A stretch of DNA of 14,184 bases from an uncultured Eubacteriales bacterium (GCA_934454005.1 CAKSGI010000031.1:1-14184); one strand, 5' to 3'. Counted from the first letter of the stretch, positions 1 to 9,796 are shown. Notes: generated by a model not told the origin, from the sequence alone. Numbers and translations: made by a program.

Positions 1-1239
1 GTCCGTATAGAAGCACCTATCCCTGGTAAAGCTGCTGTTGGTGTTGAAGTTCCTAATAAAGTAACCAACATCGTACGAATGCATGAATTAATAGGATCTA
101 GAGAATTTTATAACGCAAAAAGTAAATTAACTGTTATATTAGGTAGAGATATCGCCGGAAATGTTTCAACTGCTAATCTTAGTAAAATGCCTCATCTCTT
201 AATAGCAGGTTCAACTGGTTCAGGAAAATCTGTATGTATTAATTCATTTATAATAAGTCTTTTATATAAATCTTCACCAGATGAAGTACGCTTACTAATG
301 ATTGATCCCAAAGTAGTTGAACTTGGAATTTATAATGGTATACCTCATTTGCTAGTGCCTGTTGTCACCGATCCCAGAAAAGCTGCTGGATCTTTAAATT
401 GGGCAGTTAACGAAATGTTAAAAAGATATAAAATATTTGCGGATAACAATGTAAGAGATTTGACTTCTTATAACAAAATGGTAATACAAAAAAGAAGAAT
501 TGATGAAAAATGCTTAGATAAAGACGGAAATGATCTCGAAATTATGCCTCAAATTGTAATAATTATCGATGAACTCGCAGATTTAATGATGGCAGCTCCA
601 AACGAGGTTGAAGATTCCATCTGCAGATTAGCCCAAATGGCACGTGCCGCTGGAATGCATTTAGTTATTGCCACACAAAGGCCATCTGTTGACGTTATTA
701 CCGGTATTATAAAAGCAAATATTCCAAGTAGAATTGCTTTAGCTGTTTCTTCACAAGTGGATTCAAGAACTATACTAGATATGTCTGGCGCCGAAAAACT
801 TTTAGGACGAGGAGATATGTTATTCTCTCCTATCGGTTCTAATAAGCCTATACGTATCCAAGGTTGTTACGTAACCGATAAAGAAATTTCTGATGTAATA
901 GATTTTATTAAAAATTCTCAAGAAACAGAGTATGACGAAAATATAATTGAAGAAATAGAGAAAAATGCTATTCCAGAAAAAGATGCTCCTCATACTGATT
1001 CTAAAGACACTGATCCCATGATGAATGAAGCTATAAAATGTGTTGTTGAAGCAGGACAAGCCTCTACCTCTCTTTTGCAAAGAAGACTTAGATTAGGATA
1101 TGCACGAGCAGGTAGACTAATAGACGAAATGGAACAAATGGGTATTGTTGGTCCTCACGAGGGCTCAAAGCCTAGGCAACTTCTTATAACATATCAGCAA
1201 TTCTTAGAAATGAATATGCAAAAATCAGATAATGAGTAG
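1..1239 (+). CDS. ftsK: FtsK/SpoIIIE family DNA translocase, 3' part
   Basis: Hexameric ATP-driven pump that moves chromosomal DNA through the division septum or into the forespore. The frame is open from the first base, so the gene begins left of the window; 412 codons are visible and the N-terminal membrane domain is outside. The visible part opens with the family signature [19 protein letters not shown]. Walker A ([10 protein letters not shown]) is at visible codons 69-78, and Walker B ([12 protein letters not shown]) has its Asp at codon 190. A winged-helix gamma domain closes the protein (DPMMNEAI through [19 protein letters not shown] to EGSKPRQLL); in FtsK and SpoIIIE this domain reads orientation sequences in DNA. 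The ATG at 79 is internal and is not the true start. Sequence alone does not separate a division FtsK from a sporulation SpoIIIE. The next gene starts 9 bp after the stop, so they are probably co-transcribed. Confidence 0.95.
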   Translation, partial: VRIEAPIPGKAAVGVEVPNKVTNIVRMHELIGSREFYNAKSKLTVILGRDIAGNVSTANLSKMPHLLIAGSTGSGKSVCINSFIISLLYKSSPDEVRLLMIDPKVVELGIYNGIPHLLVPVVTDPRKAAGSLNWAVNEMLKRYKIFADNNVRDLTSYNKMVIQKRRIDEKCLDKDGNDLEIMPQIVIIIDELADLMMAAPNEVEDSICRLAQMARAAGMHLVIATQRPSVDVITGIIKANIPSRIALAVSSQVDSRTILDMSGAEKLLGRGDMLFSPIGSNKPIRIQGCYVTDKEISDVIDFIKNSQETEYDENIIEEIEKNAIPEKDAPHTDSKDTDPMMNEAIKCVVEAGQASTSLLQRRLRLGYARAGRLIDEMEQMGIVGPHEGSKPRQLLITYQQFLEMNMQKSDNE

Positions 1240-1248
1240 GTGTTAAAT

Positions 1249-3090
1249 ATGGCGTTTTTGCCAATCTCAAAAAAAGAAATTGAAACCTTAGGCTGGAAAA
1301 ATCCCGATTTCGTTCTAGTTACCGGAGATGCATATGTTGACCATCCAAGTTTTGGTATTGCAATTATATCAAGAATTTTAGAAAATTCTGGTTACAAAGT
1401 GGCCATTCTAGCTCAACCCGATTACCTCAAAGATAATGATTTTAAAAGATTTGGTCAACCTAGGCTTGGATTTATGGTCACATCCGGCAATATAGACTCT
1501 ATGGTATCACACTACACAGCAGCTAAAAAGAAACGAAGTAATGATGTTTACTCTGCTGGAAATAAATCAGGTAAAAGACCTGATAGAGCTGTTATAGTAT
1601 ATACTAAAAAAATAAAAAAAATATATCCAAATTCTCCTGTTATAATAGGGGGTCTAGAGGCTTCACTTAGAAGATTTGCTCATTATGATTACTGGGATAA
1701 CAATATTAAACCATCAATACTAATCGAATCTGGCGCTGATCTCCTATCATATGGTATGGGAGAAAAACAAACTATTGAAATAGCAAACAGACTAAATAAT
1801 GGAGAAAACATAACTTCACTAACTGATATTAGAGGTACATGTTATAAAATTAGAACAAAAGATTACATACATATGTCTGCAGTCGACTGCCCCAATTTCG
1901 AAAACGTGAAAAAATCAAAAAAAGACTATGCTATAGCTTGCAGAAAACAGCATGATGAGCAAGATGCTATTTATGGAAGAACCATAATTCAAAAACACGG
2001 AAATTCTCTATTAATTCAAAATCCACCAATGACACCGCTAACCCAAAATGAGCTTGATATTGTATATTCACTTCCATATGAAAGAACATATCATCCGTGT
2101 TATGAAAAAGAAGGTGGTGTCCCTGCAATAAAAGAAGTTGAGTTTTCAATCACCCACAACAGAGGTTGTTATGGTGCATGTAACTTTTGTTCCATCGCTT
2201 TCCATCAAGGCCGTGCTGTAACAACTAGAAGCAAAGAATCTATAATAAAAGAAGCAAAATTTTTCACTAAAAATAAGAGATTTAAAGGATATATCCATGA
2301 TGTGGGAGGCCCAACTGCAAATTTTAGAAAACCATCATGCAAAAAACAAGAAACAAGTGGATTATGTAAAAGAAAAAAATGCTTAGCTCCAAAACCGTGT
2401 CAACAACTAATTGTGAATCATAAAGAATATTTAGATATATTAAAAGAATTAAGGGAAATTCCTAAAATAAAAAAAGTATTTATTAGATCAGGAATAAGAT
2501 TTGATTATCTTATAGCAGATAAAGATGATTCATTTTTTAAAGACCTTGTTAAATATCATGTAAGTGGTCAGTTAAAAGTAGCTCCTGAACATTGTTCTCC
2601 TGGAGTACTGGATACAATGGGAAAACCTCACATAGAATCATATATTAAATTTGCAAAAAAATTTTATACGATAACTAAAAATATAAACAAAGAACAATAT
2701 CTTGTCCCTTATTTAATGTCATCCCATCCCGGTTCAACATTAAACGATGCAATCGAACTTGCACTATTTTTAAAAAAAGAAAAAATAAAACCTGAACAAG
2801 TTCAAGATTTTTATCCCACTCCCGGAACCATTTCAACATGCATGTTTTATACTGGACTTGATCCATATACAATGAAAGAAATTTATATTCCTAAATCAGA
2901 TAAAGAAAAATCTATGCAACGAGCTTTGCTACAATATTTTAATCCTAAAAATAGAGCCTTAGTTGAAGAAGCTTTAAGAATAGCAAAAAGAACAGATTTA
3001 ATAGGTAATTCACCAAAATGTTTAATAAAAGGAACTAATAATACAAAAAATAAAAAAGGAATTAAAAAATATGGCAAAAAGAAAAAATAA
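1249..3090 (+). CDS. YgiQ family radical SAM protein
   Basis: Cytosolic [4Fe-4S] radical S-adenosylmethionine enzyme of the YgiQ (UPF0313) family; the substrate is not established. The N-terminal region carries the family signature [14 protein letters not shown]. The radical SAM CxxxCxxC cluster motif is in [10 protein letters not shown], with cysteines near residues 307, 311 and 314. A second cysteine-rich stretch ([15 protein letters not shown], then KPC) is also usual for the family, followed by [11 protein letters not shown] and the C-terminal YgiQ region with QDFYPTPGT. The protein ends in a very basic Lys-rich tail. I chose the ATG at 1249 over an in-frame GTG at 1240. AGGTG at 1238-1242 lies 6 nt before the ATG, and homologues begin in the same MxFLP style. 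The length, 613 residues, fits the family. It sits 9 bp after ftsK and overlaps the next gene by 20 bp. Confidence 0.93.
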   Translation: MAFLPISKKEIETLGWKNPDFVLVTGDAYVDHPSFGIAIISRILENSGYKVAILAQPDYLKDNDFKRFGQPRLGFMVTSGNIDSMVSHYTAAKKKRSNDVYSAGNKSGKRPDRAVIVYTKKIKKIYPNSPVIIGGLEASLRRFAHYDYWDNNIKPSILIESGADLLSYGMGEKQTIEIANRLNNGENITSLTDIRGTCYKIRTKDYIHMSAVDCPNFENVKKSKKDYAIACRKQHDEQDAIYGRTIIQKHGNSLLIQNPPMTPLTQNELDIVYSLPYERTYHPCYEKEGGVPAIKEVEFSITHNRGCYGACNFCSIAFHQGRAVTTRSKESIIKEAKFFTKNKRFKGYIHDVGGPTANFRKPSCKKQETSGLCKRKKCLAPKPCQQLIVNHKEYLDILKELREIPKIKKVFIRSGIRFDYLIADKDDSFFKDLVKYHVSGQLKVAPEHCSPGVLDTMGKPHIESYIKFAKKFYTITKNINKEQYLVPYLMSSHPGSTLNDAIELALFLKKEKIKPEQVQDFYPTPGTISTCMFYTGLDPYTMKEIYIPKSDKEKSMQRALLQYFNPKNRALVEEALRIAKRTDLIGNSPKCLIKGTNNTKNKKGIKKYGKKKK

Positions 3091-4003
3091 TAAAAAACTT
3101 ATTTTTACAATTATATCTATCTTAATATTTTTTATAACAGTAATAATCTCATATTCAGATAATCCAAATATTCCAAAATGGAATGATATTTATAAAGTTT
3201 TTAATATCTCAAAAGGAACTATAAATGAAGATTATTCAAGTTATCCATTGTCTGTACATATCATAGATGTTGGTAAAGCCGACGCAATATATATAAAATC
3301 TAATAACAGTAATATTTTAATCGATGCCGGTGACACCGATACTAAAGATAAAATTGTCCAATATTTAAAAAATAATAACGTTGAAAAATTAGATCTAGTT
3401 ATCGCCACTCACCCGCACAAGGATCATATAGCCGGAATGCCAAATGTAATAAATTCATTTCATATAGATAGATTTATTATGCCAGAATTACCTGAAAAAA
3501 TAGTTCCAACTACAAAAACTTATATGTCTATGTTAAAAGCTTTAGATAGTAAAAGTGTTTTCGCTGAAAACCCTGTAATTGGCAACAATTTTAATATAGA
3601 TGATTTAAATATAGAAATATTAGGACCAACTAAAAAATATGAAGACCTAAATAACAACTCTGTAGTAGCAAAATTAAAATATAAAGATATTAGCTTTTTA
3701 TTTACCGGTGATGCAGAAAAAGAGGCTGAAGCTGATATGATTGCATCTGGTGCAAACTTAAAATCAACAGTTCTAAAAGTCGGACATCACGGTAGTAAAA
3801 CATCATCAACCCAAGAATTTTTAAATGCCGTAAAACCTAAATATTCTGTAATCTCAGTTGGACCTGACAGCAATAATCTTCCCAAAGATTCAACCTTACA
3901 GCGGATAAAAAAGAACAATATTAAAAATTATAGAACTGATAATAACGGGACTGTAGTTGTTGTAACTGATGGCACAGATATAAAGATATTTACAGAACAT
4001 TAA
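3071..4003 (+). CDS. Membrane-anchored or secreted ComEC-like MBL-fold hydrolase
   Basis: Stand-alone metallo-beta-lactamase fold protein of the type that resembles the C-terminal domain of ComEC/Rec2. A Lys-rich N-terminus and one hydrophobic segment (residues about 10-27) give an uncleaved anchor or signal peptide, which puts the catalytic domain outside the membrane. The metal-site motifs are complete: [10 protein letters not shown] near residue 63, ILIDAGD, H114-x-H116-x-D118-H119 in [10 protein letters not shown], the FTGDAE aspartate at 214, and GHHGS at 238-242. Proteins of this family are annotated as competence-like hydrolases or possible nucleases; the substrate is unknown. The gene starts inside the last codons of ygiQ, with GGA about 10 nt upstream, so translational coupling is likely. 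It is the last gene before a strong terminator. Confidence 0.9.
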   Translation: MAKRKNNKKLIFTIISILIFFITVIISYSDNPNIPKWNDIYKVFNISKGTINEDYSSYPLSVHIIDVGKADAIYIKSNNSNILIDAGDTDTKDKIVQYLKNNNVEKLDLVIATHPHKDHIAGMPNVINSFHIDRFIMPELPEKIVPTTKTYMSMLKALDSKSVFAENPVIGNNFNIDDLNIEILGPTKKYEDLNNNSVVAKLKYKDISFLFTGDAEKEAEADMIASGANLKSTVLKVGHHGSKTSSTQEFLNAVKPKYSVISVGPDSNNLPKDSTLQRIKKNNIKNYRTDNNGTVVVVTDGTDIKIFTEH

Positions 4004-4070
4004 ATATATAAGAAACTTAAAAACAAACAGTTATAACAACCCCTAAGAATCTATTGCATATTTGTATACA

Positions 4071-4115
4071 AAACCCCAGAAATTAGGTTTAAAATCTAAT
4101 CTCTGGGGTTTTTAT
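4071..4115 (+). terminator. Rho-independent terminator after the ftsK-ygiQ-MBL unit
   Basis: The left arm AAACCCCAGAAATTAGGTTT pairs with AAAATCTAATCTCTGGGGTTT, with two non-Watson-Crick positions in the upper stem. The lower stem is GC-rich and is followed by a T run. It lies 67 bp after the MBL stop. It also sits downstream of the converging BspA-like gene and could act in both directions, although the T run on the - strand is only four bases. Confidence 0.9.
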
Positions 4116-4174
4116 TATACTTTTTTACTTGCCTATTATTAAGAGATTCATTAAATCATTGTTTCAGTTTTTGA

Positions 4175-5140
4175 TTATACATCTGCCTCTACATGCGAAC
4201 ATTTATCACAAACCCAACCTTTATCAGCCTTCTTTAATTGATGCACTTCTCCTTTATATCCAGCTCGAACAAACTTATCAACTACGAATTCAATCTCTTC
4301 TTTTTTTTCAATACAATGTAAACATATTGTTACATTATCATCCTTATCTGGCTCATATTTTTCAATTACACCTAGAAGTGTATCCGACGGAACTATAACT
4401 TTTAAATCTTTACAATACTTAAATGCATCTGAATCTATCTCGGTTACATTTCTCGACAACGATAATGATTTCAAAAATCTACTTTTACAAAATGAACGTG
4501 CCCCAATTATATTTATTTCATTTGGCATCGTATATTTTTCTTCTTTTTTCCCTTCTGGATACTTTATCAGGGTTTTAGCAAAACTCCATCCCTTTTTATA
4601 ACATAACACTCCATTAATAGAAAAATAACTATCGCTCCTACCGCTATCCTTGTATCCACCTTCTCCTACTATTATATCCGTTAAATTAGGACAATCAAAA
4701 AACGCATCATCACCAACTTCTATCTTCACGTGCGAATGCAAATCCGTAGAACTGTGTGGAAGTTTTACCGTCCTTAAATTTTCGCATGATTCAAAAGCAA
4801 ATTTTCCTATTTTAAGATCAGGAGATGCTTCAGAAAGATCTACTGATTTTAATTTTCTGCAACCTTTGAAAACTCCATCAGAGATTTTCCCTACTGGAAG
4901 TAAACCTTCTACCATAGGGCCAAAACCACCAGAACAACTGCAACGCAATTTTTTAACTACAAAATTTTCGGAAATATTTACTTTATCTACAGCACATATA
5001 TTTACAAGGTCACGACTGGAACCATAATGAATCCACATAATGCCATCTCCCTCTTCTGCAACGACACTTAGTCCCATCTTCGGTAGTATTATTGCCACCA
5101 TAATTAAAGATAAAAAAACTGATATAACACTCTTTTTCAT
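4175..5140 (-). CDS. Secreted BspA-type leucine-rich-repeat protein
   Basis: Predicted exported protein with BspA-like (LRR_5) leucine-rich repeats, a family found in cell-surface and secreted proteins of gut and oral bacteria and thought to mediate binding. Residues 1-28 form a signal peptide (MKKSVISVF start, hydrophobic core, likely cleavage after VVA28). At least four repeats of the pattern I-x-D-x-x-F-x-x-C-x-x-L-x-x-V-x-L are visible: DGVFKGCRKLKSVDL, FAFESCENLRTVKL, DAFFDCPNLTDIIV and DAFKYCKDLKVIV. An FSINGVLCYKK segment between repeats is usual in this family. After the repeats come C273LHC276 and C311DKC314, a pair of CxxC motifs that could bind zinc. No LPxTG or anchor domain is seen. 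AAGGGAG lies about 11 nt before the ATG, a rather long spacing. The ligand is unknown. The gene converges on the MBL gene across the terminator. Confidence 0.85.
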   Translation of the reverse strand: MKKSVISVFLSLIMVAIILPKMGLSVVAEEGDGIMWIHYGSSRDLVNICAVDKVNISENFVVKKLRCSCSGGFGPMVEGLLPVGKISDGVFKGCRKLKSVDLSEASPDLKIGKFAFESCENLRTVKLPHSSTDLHSHVKIEVGDDAFFDCPNLTDIIVGEGGYKDSGRSDSYFSINGVLCYKKGWSFAKTLIKYPEGKKEEKYTMPNEINIIGARSFCKSRFLKSLSLSRNVTEIDSDAFKYCKDLKVIVPSDTLLGVIEKYEPDKDDNVTICLHCIEKKEEIEFVVDKFVRAGYKGEVHQLKKADKGWVCDKCSHVEADV

Positions 5141-5245
5141 AGTAAATTTTACTCCCTTAAAAATAAATTTCTTGATAATATAAAATTAAGACACATATGA
5201 TTTTAAAAATAATTACATGTAAGATTCATACAAGTCTTTCTTATA

Positions 5246-5273
5246 ATTTTATCAAAAAAAATAAATAAATCAA
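5246..5273 (-). promoter_or_regulatory. Probable sigma-A-type promoter of the BspA-like gene
   Basis: On the - strand, TTGATT (5268-5273) and TAAAAT (5246-5251) are 16 bp apart, in the only gap upstream of the BspA-like gene. The transcript would have a leader of about 100 nt. The setting is very AT-rich, so chance matches are easy. Confidence 0.45.
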
Positions 5274-5297
5274 GTATTTTACAATTATTCGATATAG

Positions 5298-5336
5298 ATA
5301 TATAAATTTTTTAAAAATTAAGCAAAATTTATATAT
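5298..5336. other. AT-only 13-bp inverted repeat at the end of rnmV
   Basis: ATATATAAATTTT (5298-5310) is perfectly inverted at 5324-5336 around a 13-nt loop, and it covers the last codons of rnmV. It contains no G:C pair and no T run follows it, so it is a poor intrinsic terminator. It may still stabilise the 3' end of the alaS-to-rnmV transcript, or it may simply reflect base composition. Confidence 0.35.
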
Positions 5337-5913
5337 TAATTTTTTTAAACTCTTCATATGTCATAATACAATTTAAAACATCAAGCAAAGCATTTACTGA
5401 TAAATATTCAGGTAAATCTAAACTTTTTATAAAATTTTTTCTAATCTGCGCACTGTTGTCCTTACCAATCAAACCACAATTATATAAATCAAGCCTTGTA
5501 ATCGGCTTGTCTTTCTTTGTTTTTGTATCTAAGTTTCTATATATAACTCCAGCCTTTTTTAAAGCGTTAAGTATAATTTCTTCTGATACCCCTTCTACTC
5601 CTAATTTTCCCTCCTTTGAATACTTATTTTTACGTTTCTCTTTACCATATATGTTTGGAATATAAGCATGTTTTATCTTTTCCTTGGGAATTATGGCTCT
5701 AATATGATTTCTTATTAAAAATCCAGCAGAATCACTATCCGTAAATATTAAAAGGCCATTAGTATCAGCTAATTTTTTTAGAAGTGCCATTTTACTCTTA
5801 TCTTTAAATATTCTAAATCCATTTGTTTCTATTATTATCCCATCTATAATCGACGATAGTCTAATTTTATCATATTTCCCTTCAACGATTATAGCTTCTT
5901 TTATCTTTATCAA
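5329..5913 (-). CDS. rnmV: Ribonuclease M5 (TOPRIM domain, DUF4093 C-terminus)
   Basis: RNase M5 matures the 5S rRNA precursor in low-GC Gram-positive bacteria by double-strand cleavage. The TOPRIM domain fills the N-terminal half: the glutamate motif is IIVEGKYD (residues about 8-15) and the acidic motif is LLIFTDSDSAG (about 54-64). The diagnostic segment GKLGVEGVSEE follows, and then the C-terminal region annotated DUF4093. The length, 194 residues, is close to the roughly 186 of Bacillus subtilis RnmV. The start is TTG at 5911-5913: GAGGAG lies exactly 6 nt upstream, and the next in-frame ATG is at residue 44, inside the TOPRIM fold. The gene lies 14 bp downstream of holA and ends the cluster. 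In B. subtilis rnmV is next to ksgA; here it is not. Confidence 0.88.
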   Translation of the reverse strand: MIKIKEAIIVEGKYDKIRLSSIIDGIIIETNGFRIFKDKSKMALLKKLADTNGLLIFTDSDSAGFLIRNHIRAIIPKEKIKHAYIPNIYGKEKRKNKYSKEGKLGVEGVSEEIILNALKKAGVIYRNLDTKTKKDKPITRLDLYNCGLIGKDNSAQIRKNFIKSLDLPEYLSVNALLDVLNCIMTYEEFKKINI

Positions 5914-5927
5914 TAAAATCTCCTCTT

Positions 5928-6956
5928 TTACAAAGTTAACATCAATTTAGAAATCAATTCTTCCATTAAAACTCTTTTATCTATTCTTGTGCTTTTTAAC
6001 TTTAGATCCGTATCTATTAAAATATCTATACATTTTTTTATATTTTGTGTACTTATATTTTTACTATCTCTTTGAGCATTTTTTAATTTAAATGCTTTAT
6101 TTTTATAATCAAAATATTTAGATAGTTCCGAGTAATCATGCGAACCTTCAGACGCTACCCGTACTCTATACATATCAACAAATACAGATGACAAAACAGC
6201 TAAAATAGATATTGGTTCCTCTTTTTTATAAAAAAGTAAATCCAATTGGTTAAATGCGTTCTCATAGTCTTTTCTAGAAACTGCATTTGCTAAAACGAAA
6301 ACTGTTGTCTCAAGGTTTTGTGTAACAACTTTTTCAATTGAATCTTCAGTTATTTCGGAATAATCTACATATGCACATAACTTTTCTATTTCTAGCTTAA
6401 GTGTATTTAAGTCATCTCCACATAATTTTATTATTCTTGATGCATCTATCAAAGATAATTTAGTATTCATTTTACTTGCCCAACTAACAAGTTGCCTTTC
6501 TAATGCTTGTAGTCCTCTTTTTTCAAATTCTATAGTAGTTCCAAACTTTTCTATATCCATAATAACTTTTTTAAATTTGCTATTTCTTTTTAAATCAAAT
6601 TCAAGAGTTGGATAACTTATTATTAAAATTGTAGTTTCAGGTATATCTGAAACTATCTTCATAAATTTATCTTTTTCTTTAAATGATTCTAAATCTAAAT
6701 CATTCACTAATACACATTTTTTTTCTGCCATTAACGGAAGCGACTCCACCGCTGACGACATTTCATTAATATCCATATTATCATTATCAAATATTTGTAA
6801 ATTAAAGTCATTTTTATTTTTACCAATAATTGCCTCTACCATTTTATTTGTATAATATTTCACTAGATATTTTTCATCACCTAATAATAAATAAACTCCA
6901 AAAAATTTTCTATCTTTTATTTTTCTTTTTAAATCGTTCTCCGTTAATTTAGACAT
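5928..6956 (-). CDS. holA: DNA polymerase III subunit delta
   Basis: The delta subunit is the wrench of the clamp loader. With delta prime and tau/gamma it opens the beta sliding clamp and loads it on primed DNA. The N-terminus GVYLLLGDEKYLVKYY is the HolA signature, followed by the divergent AAA+-like fold without a Walker A motif, which is normal for delta. Other family stretches are VESLPLMAEKKCVLVNDL, RQLVSWASKMN, KLCGDDLNTLKLEIEKL, and the C-terminal collar helices with VFVLANAVSRKDYENA. The length, 342 residues, is typical. AGGAGG lies 5 nt before the ATG. It starts 9 bp after comEC and is followed 14 bp later by rnmV, so translational coupling within one operon is likely. The comEC-holA order is common in Firmicutes. 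Confidence 0.92.
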   Translation of the reverse strand: MSKLTENDLKRKIKDRKFFGVYLLLGDEKYLVKYYTNKMVEAIIGKNKNDFNLQIFDNDNMDINEMSSAVESLPLMAEKKCVLVNDLDLESFKEKDKFMKIVSDIPETTILIISYPTLEFDLKRNSKFKKVIMDIEKFGTTIEFEKRGLQALERQLVSWASKMNTKLSLIDASRIIKLCGDDLNTLKLEIEKLCAYVDYSEITEDSIEKVVTQNLETTVFVLANAVSRKDYENAFNQLDLLFYKKEEPISILAVLSSVFVDMYRVRVASEGSHDYSELSKYFDYKNKAFKLKNAQRDSKNISTQNIKKCIDILIDTDLKLKSTRIDKRVLMEELISKLMLTL

Positions 6957-6965
6957 TTTATCCTC

Positions 6966-9209
6966 CTAATTTCTGTATATACTTATCTCATTATCCTTAA
7001 TACAATCTATTAAAACTCCATCGTTATCATATGTTGTAATAACTTCCTTCCCCTCGTTAATCAATTTTGACACATTGTTTGATAAGTTTTTACCATCCAT
7101 AGACAATAAAACAAGCTTAGATTTTATCATAGAATCATTATCTGGTATATCTCCGTAAATAGCAATTGCAGAAGTCTTCCAATCACCAGATAAACTATAG
7201 GCATCTCCACCAGAAGGACATAATAAAAATCTTACTTTATTAACAGTCAAACAAATAAAACTTTCACCACCGTTATTTACAGCTGATATACAAACATTGT
7301 CCCAAATATCCGAATGAACCGTATTAGAAAATGTTGTAAGACCATTTCTAGTTTTTATTTTTTCTTTAAACTTTTCCTCGTTATTTTCTACAACCGTTTT
7401 ATGCGCAATAACCGATGGCGGATTAAATTCTTCGAGAATTTCATCAATAAAATCTGATGTTTTTGTATTATCATCAGTAGCCAAAACAAAATCTATTTTT
7501 CTTATATTTTTAGATTCCAAATATTCATATATTTTGTTAGCATAAAAGCTATTTCCTCCACAAGATATAACAGCAGCTCTTCCATCTTTAGAAATAATAC
7601 TCGAAACTCCATCCCCTACACTAAGAACCGCAACAGTTGTTATCCCTCTATTTAGAATTTGGTAGGACAAAGTTCCAACTATTAAAACTATAGAAGAAAG
7701 AATCGCTGTAAATTTGATGAGTTTTAAATTATTTTTAAAATTAATAGCTATAGCTAGCAAAATCATTGAACCTGATAACCACAATAATAAAAATCTATAG
7801 TCCGCTGATAGACGAGAAAATGGAATTTTTTCTAAAGTTTCCACACACCAAACCATATATTTAATTAATAATGTTGTTATAATAGAAAGAGGTATCGCAA
7901 AAATATTAAAAAAAGTTATATAAGATAAAATTATAGATATAATCAAAAATACAAACATCGCAGAAAATGCAAATATAATTAAAAGATTAGACAACAAAGA
8001 TATTGGATAAAAATATTTAAAGGATATCATTGTTATCGGTAATGTAAAAATATTTGCAGATAAAGTAACTGCAATAGCCTCAAAAATTGGATTTAAATAT
8101 CTTTTTCCAAATTTTAAATCAGTTATTTTATCTTTTAGCCATAAACTCAATACCGGTGATAAAATAATTATTCCCAAAGTTGCAGATACAGATAATAAAA
8201 GACCTATATCTCCACCAGAAAACGGATTTAAAACACAAATTATAAATACAGCTATTCCAAGTGAATTTACTGAATCTGATTTTTTGCTAATCATCTGACC
8301 AAATAAGTAGATTATATACATTATTCCAGCTCTCATAACAGAAGAAGAAAATCCCGTTATAGCCATAAAAAACAAAACTCCGACTATTCCCAAAATATTT
8401 GATGTTCTTTTCGGCAATTTTAGAATATTAAACAAAATAAACATGAGGCTAACTATGGTTGCAACATGATATCCAGATACTGCCATTAAATGCGATACTC
8501 CAGTATGATTAAACTCTGTTTTTATTTCATCACTAATATTATATCTGTAACCTAAAAGCATACCTGTTGCTATAGCTGATTCCTCATTACCTAATAAAAT
8601 TTGTATTCTAGATATCAGTTCTTCTTTTAATTTTAAAATATAATAATTTAAAGGTTTGTCATCTGTCTCTTTTATTTCAACAGAGCCATAATTACTAAAA
8701 TAAGCAAACATATGTATATTCTTGGATGCATAATATGTTTTGGATGAAAATCCTTTATTAGAATTTGGTGAAAACATAGTAATTTTTCCGGTAACTCTAT
8801 CATACACATCAGCATCTAGTGAAATATTAGATGAAATTCTTAATTTAATTTTTTGAGGAGCATTTTCTGCGTTAACACTGTCCGTTTCTATAACGTAATA
8901 ATATTTATTATATGATTTATATGGAGTATCACAAATGACACCTGATACATCTACTTCAGATCCTTCTAAACTTTCAATAGGTTTTACCTTATAAAAATAA
9001 CTTATGCTATAGTTAGCAAACGCAAGAGATATTGTAATCAAAACTACAGGAACAACTTTATTATTTCTGCAAACTTTGAAAAACAAGGAAACCACAAAAA
9101 GACAAAGAAAAACTATTGCTAAAACAATAGCTATCTTCGTCCCAAAATAAACAGAGGCTACAAGCGCAATTAAGTACGAAAATCCAATTGACGCAAATAA
9201 CCTCACCAT
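6966..9209 (-). CDS. comEC: ComEC/Rec2 family DNA channel protein with degenerate MBL domain
   Basis: Integral membrane protein expected to form the channel for single-stranded DNA entry during natural transformation. Hydrophobic segments at the N-terminus lead into a DUF4131-type domain. Next comes the competence domain, with GMLLGYRYNIS and H240LMAVSGYH248 and then many membrane segments up to about residue 500. The last 220 or so residues are an MBL-like domain (VLSVGDGVSSII, ISCGG), but where active relatives have HxHxDH this protein reads LATDDNTKTSD, and no GHHGS is found. Metal binding and nuclease activity are therefore probably lost. I chose the ATG at 9207-9209, which has GGAG 7 nt upstream, over an in-frame TTG 24 bp further out. 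This gives 747 residues. No other competence gene is in the window, so working transformation is not shown. Confidence 0.9.
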   Translation of the reverse strand: MVRLFASIGFSYLIALVASVYFGTKIAIVLAIVFLCLFVVSLFFKVCRNNKVVPVVLITISLAFANYSISYFYKVKPIESLEGSEVDVSGVICDTPYKSYNKYYYVIETDSVNAENAPQKIKLRISSNISLDADVYDRVTGKITMFSPNSNKGFSSKTYYASKNIHMFAYFSNYGSVEIKETDDKPLNYYILKLKEELISRIQILLGNEESAIATGMLLGYRYNISDEIKTEFNHTGVSHLMAVSGYHVATIVSLMFILFNILKLPKRTSNILGIVGVLFFMAITGFSSSVMRAGIMYIIYLFGQMISKKSDSVNSLGIAVFIICVLNPFSGGDIGLLLSVSATLGIIILSPVLSLWLKDKITDLKFGKRYLNPIFEAIAVTLSANIFTLPITMISFKYFYPISLLSNLLIIFAFSAMFVFLIISIILSYITFFNIFAIPLSIITTLLIKYMVWCVETLEKIPFSRLSADYRFLLLWLSGSMILLAIAINFKNNLKLIKFTAILSSIVLIVGTLSYQILNRGITTVAVLSVGDGVSSIISKDGRAAVISCGGNSFYANKIYEYLESKNIRKIDFVLATDDNTKTSDFIDEILEEFNPPSVIAHKTVVENNEEKFKEKIKTRNGLTTFSNTVHSDIWDNVCISAVNNGGESFICLTVNKVRFLLCPSGGDAYSLSGDWKTSAIAIYGDIPDNDSMIKSKLVLLSMDGKNLSNNVSKLINEGKEVITTYDNDGVLIDCIKDNEISIYRN

Positions 9210-9256
9210 AAAAATTCTCCTTTTTATTAACAAATAAATTTATCTTTAAGGGTTAG

Positions 9257-9796
9257 CTATTTTTCAAATAAAGGTAGTGGTTCTAAGAAAATAATGTCAT
9301 TTCTTTTAGATGCATCACCTTCTGCTAAAACGCAAGTACGCCCAACTGTATAACCTCCTGCTTTATTTACAAGCATTTCAATGGCTGTTAATGATTCTCC
9401 TGTGCTAATAACATCATCCACTATAAGAACCTTTTTCCCTTTTAGGTATTCGTAATCTTCTTGAGACAAATATAAATTTTGAAGTCTAACTGTTGAAATA
9501 GATTTAACCTGTACATGTATTGGATTTCTCATATACAATTTTTCACTTTTTCTTGCAACAATATACTTTTTCCCTGATTGCTTTGCCATTTCGTAACAAA
9601 GTGGAATTCCCTTTGCTTCTGCAGTAATAAGTACATCACATTCCGGGCATTTCTTCAAAAGTTCTTGCGCTGATTTAATTGTTAGTTCAACATCACCAAA
9701 CATTATAAAAGCAGCAATATCTAAATGTTCTCCTGCTTCACAAAGAGGTAATTCTCGTTCACATCCTGCAATTGTAATTTTATAAACATCTCCCAC
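9257..9796 (-). CDS. Adenine-type phosphoribosyltransferase family protein
   Basis: Type I phosphoribosyltransferase, resembling adenine and xanthine phosphoribosyltransferases of purine salvage. These transfer a base to phosphoribosyl pyrophosphate (PRPP) in the cytosol. The PRPP-binding loop VLIVDDVISTGES lies around residues 122-134, and ITAEAKGIPLCYE matches the upstream APRT-like motif. The C-terminus EGDASKRNDIIFLEPLPLF is shared by a clostridial subgroup. Base specificity cannot be read from sequence, so I give no gene symbol. The start is uncertain: GTG at 9803-9805 is only 2 nt from AAAGG, while GTG at 9794-9796 is 11 nt from it. The second gives the MGDVYKITIAGCERELPLC opening that I recall for homologues. 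It lies 51 bp after the HIT gene and 47 bp before comEC, with no hairpin between. Confidence 0.85.
   Translation of the reverse strand: MGDVYKITIAGCERELPLCEAGEHLDIAAFIMFGDVELTIKSAQELLKKCPECDVLITAEAKGIPLCYEMAKQSGKKYIVARKSEKLYMRNPIHVQVKSISTVRLQNLYLSQEDYEYLKGKKVLIVDDVISTGESLTAIEMLVNKAGGYTVGRTCVLAEGDASKRNDIIFLEPLPLFEK

Noticed and set aside
4129..4398. Open frame on the + strand opposite the BspA-like gene
   Set aside because: It is antisense to the end of a well-supported secreted protein and has no recognisable domain or ribosome binding site.
5298..5336. The AT-only inverted repeat as a normal intrinsic terminator
   Set aside because: It has no G:C pairs and no following T run, so it is listed only as an inverted repeat.
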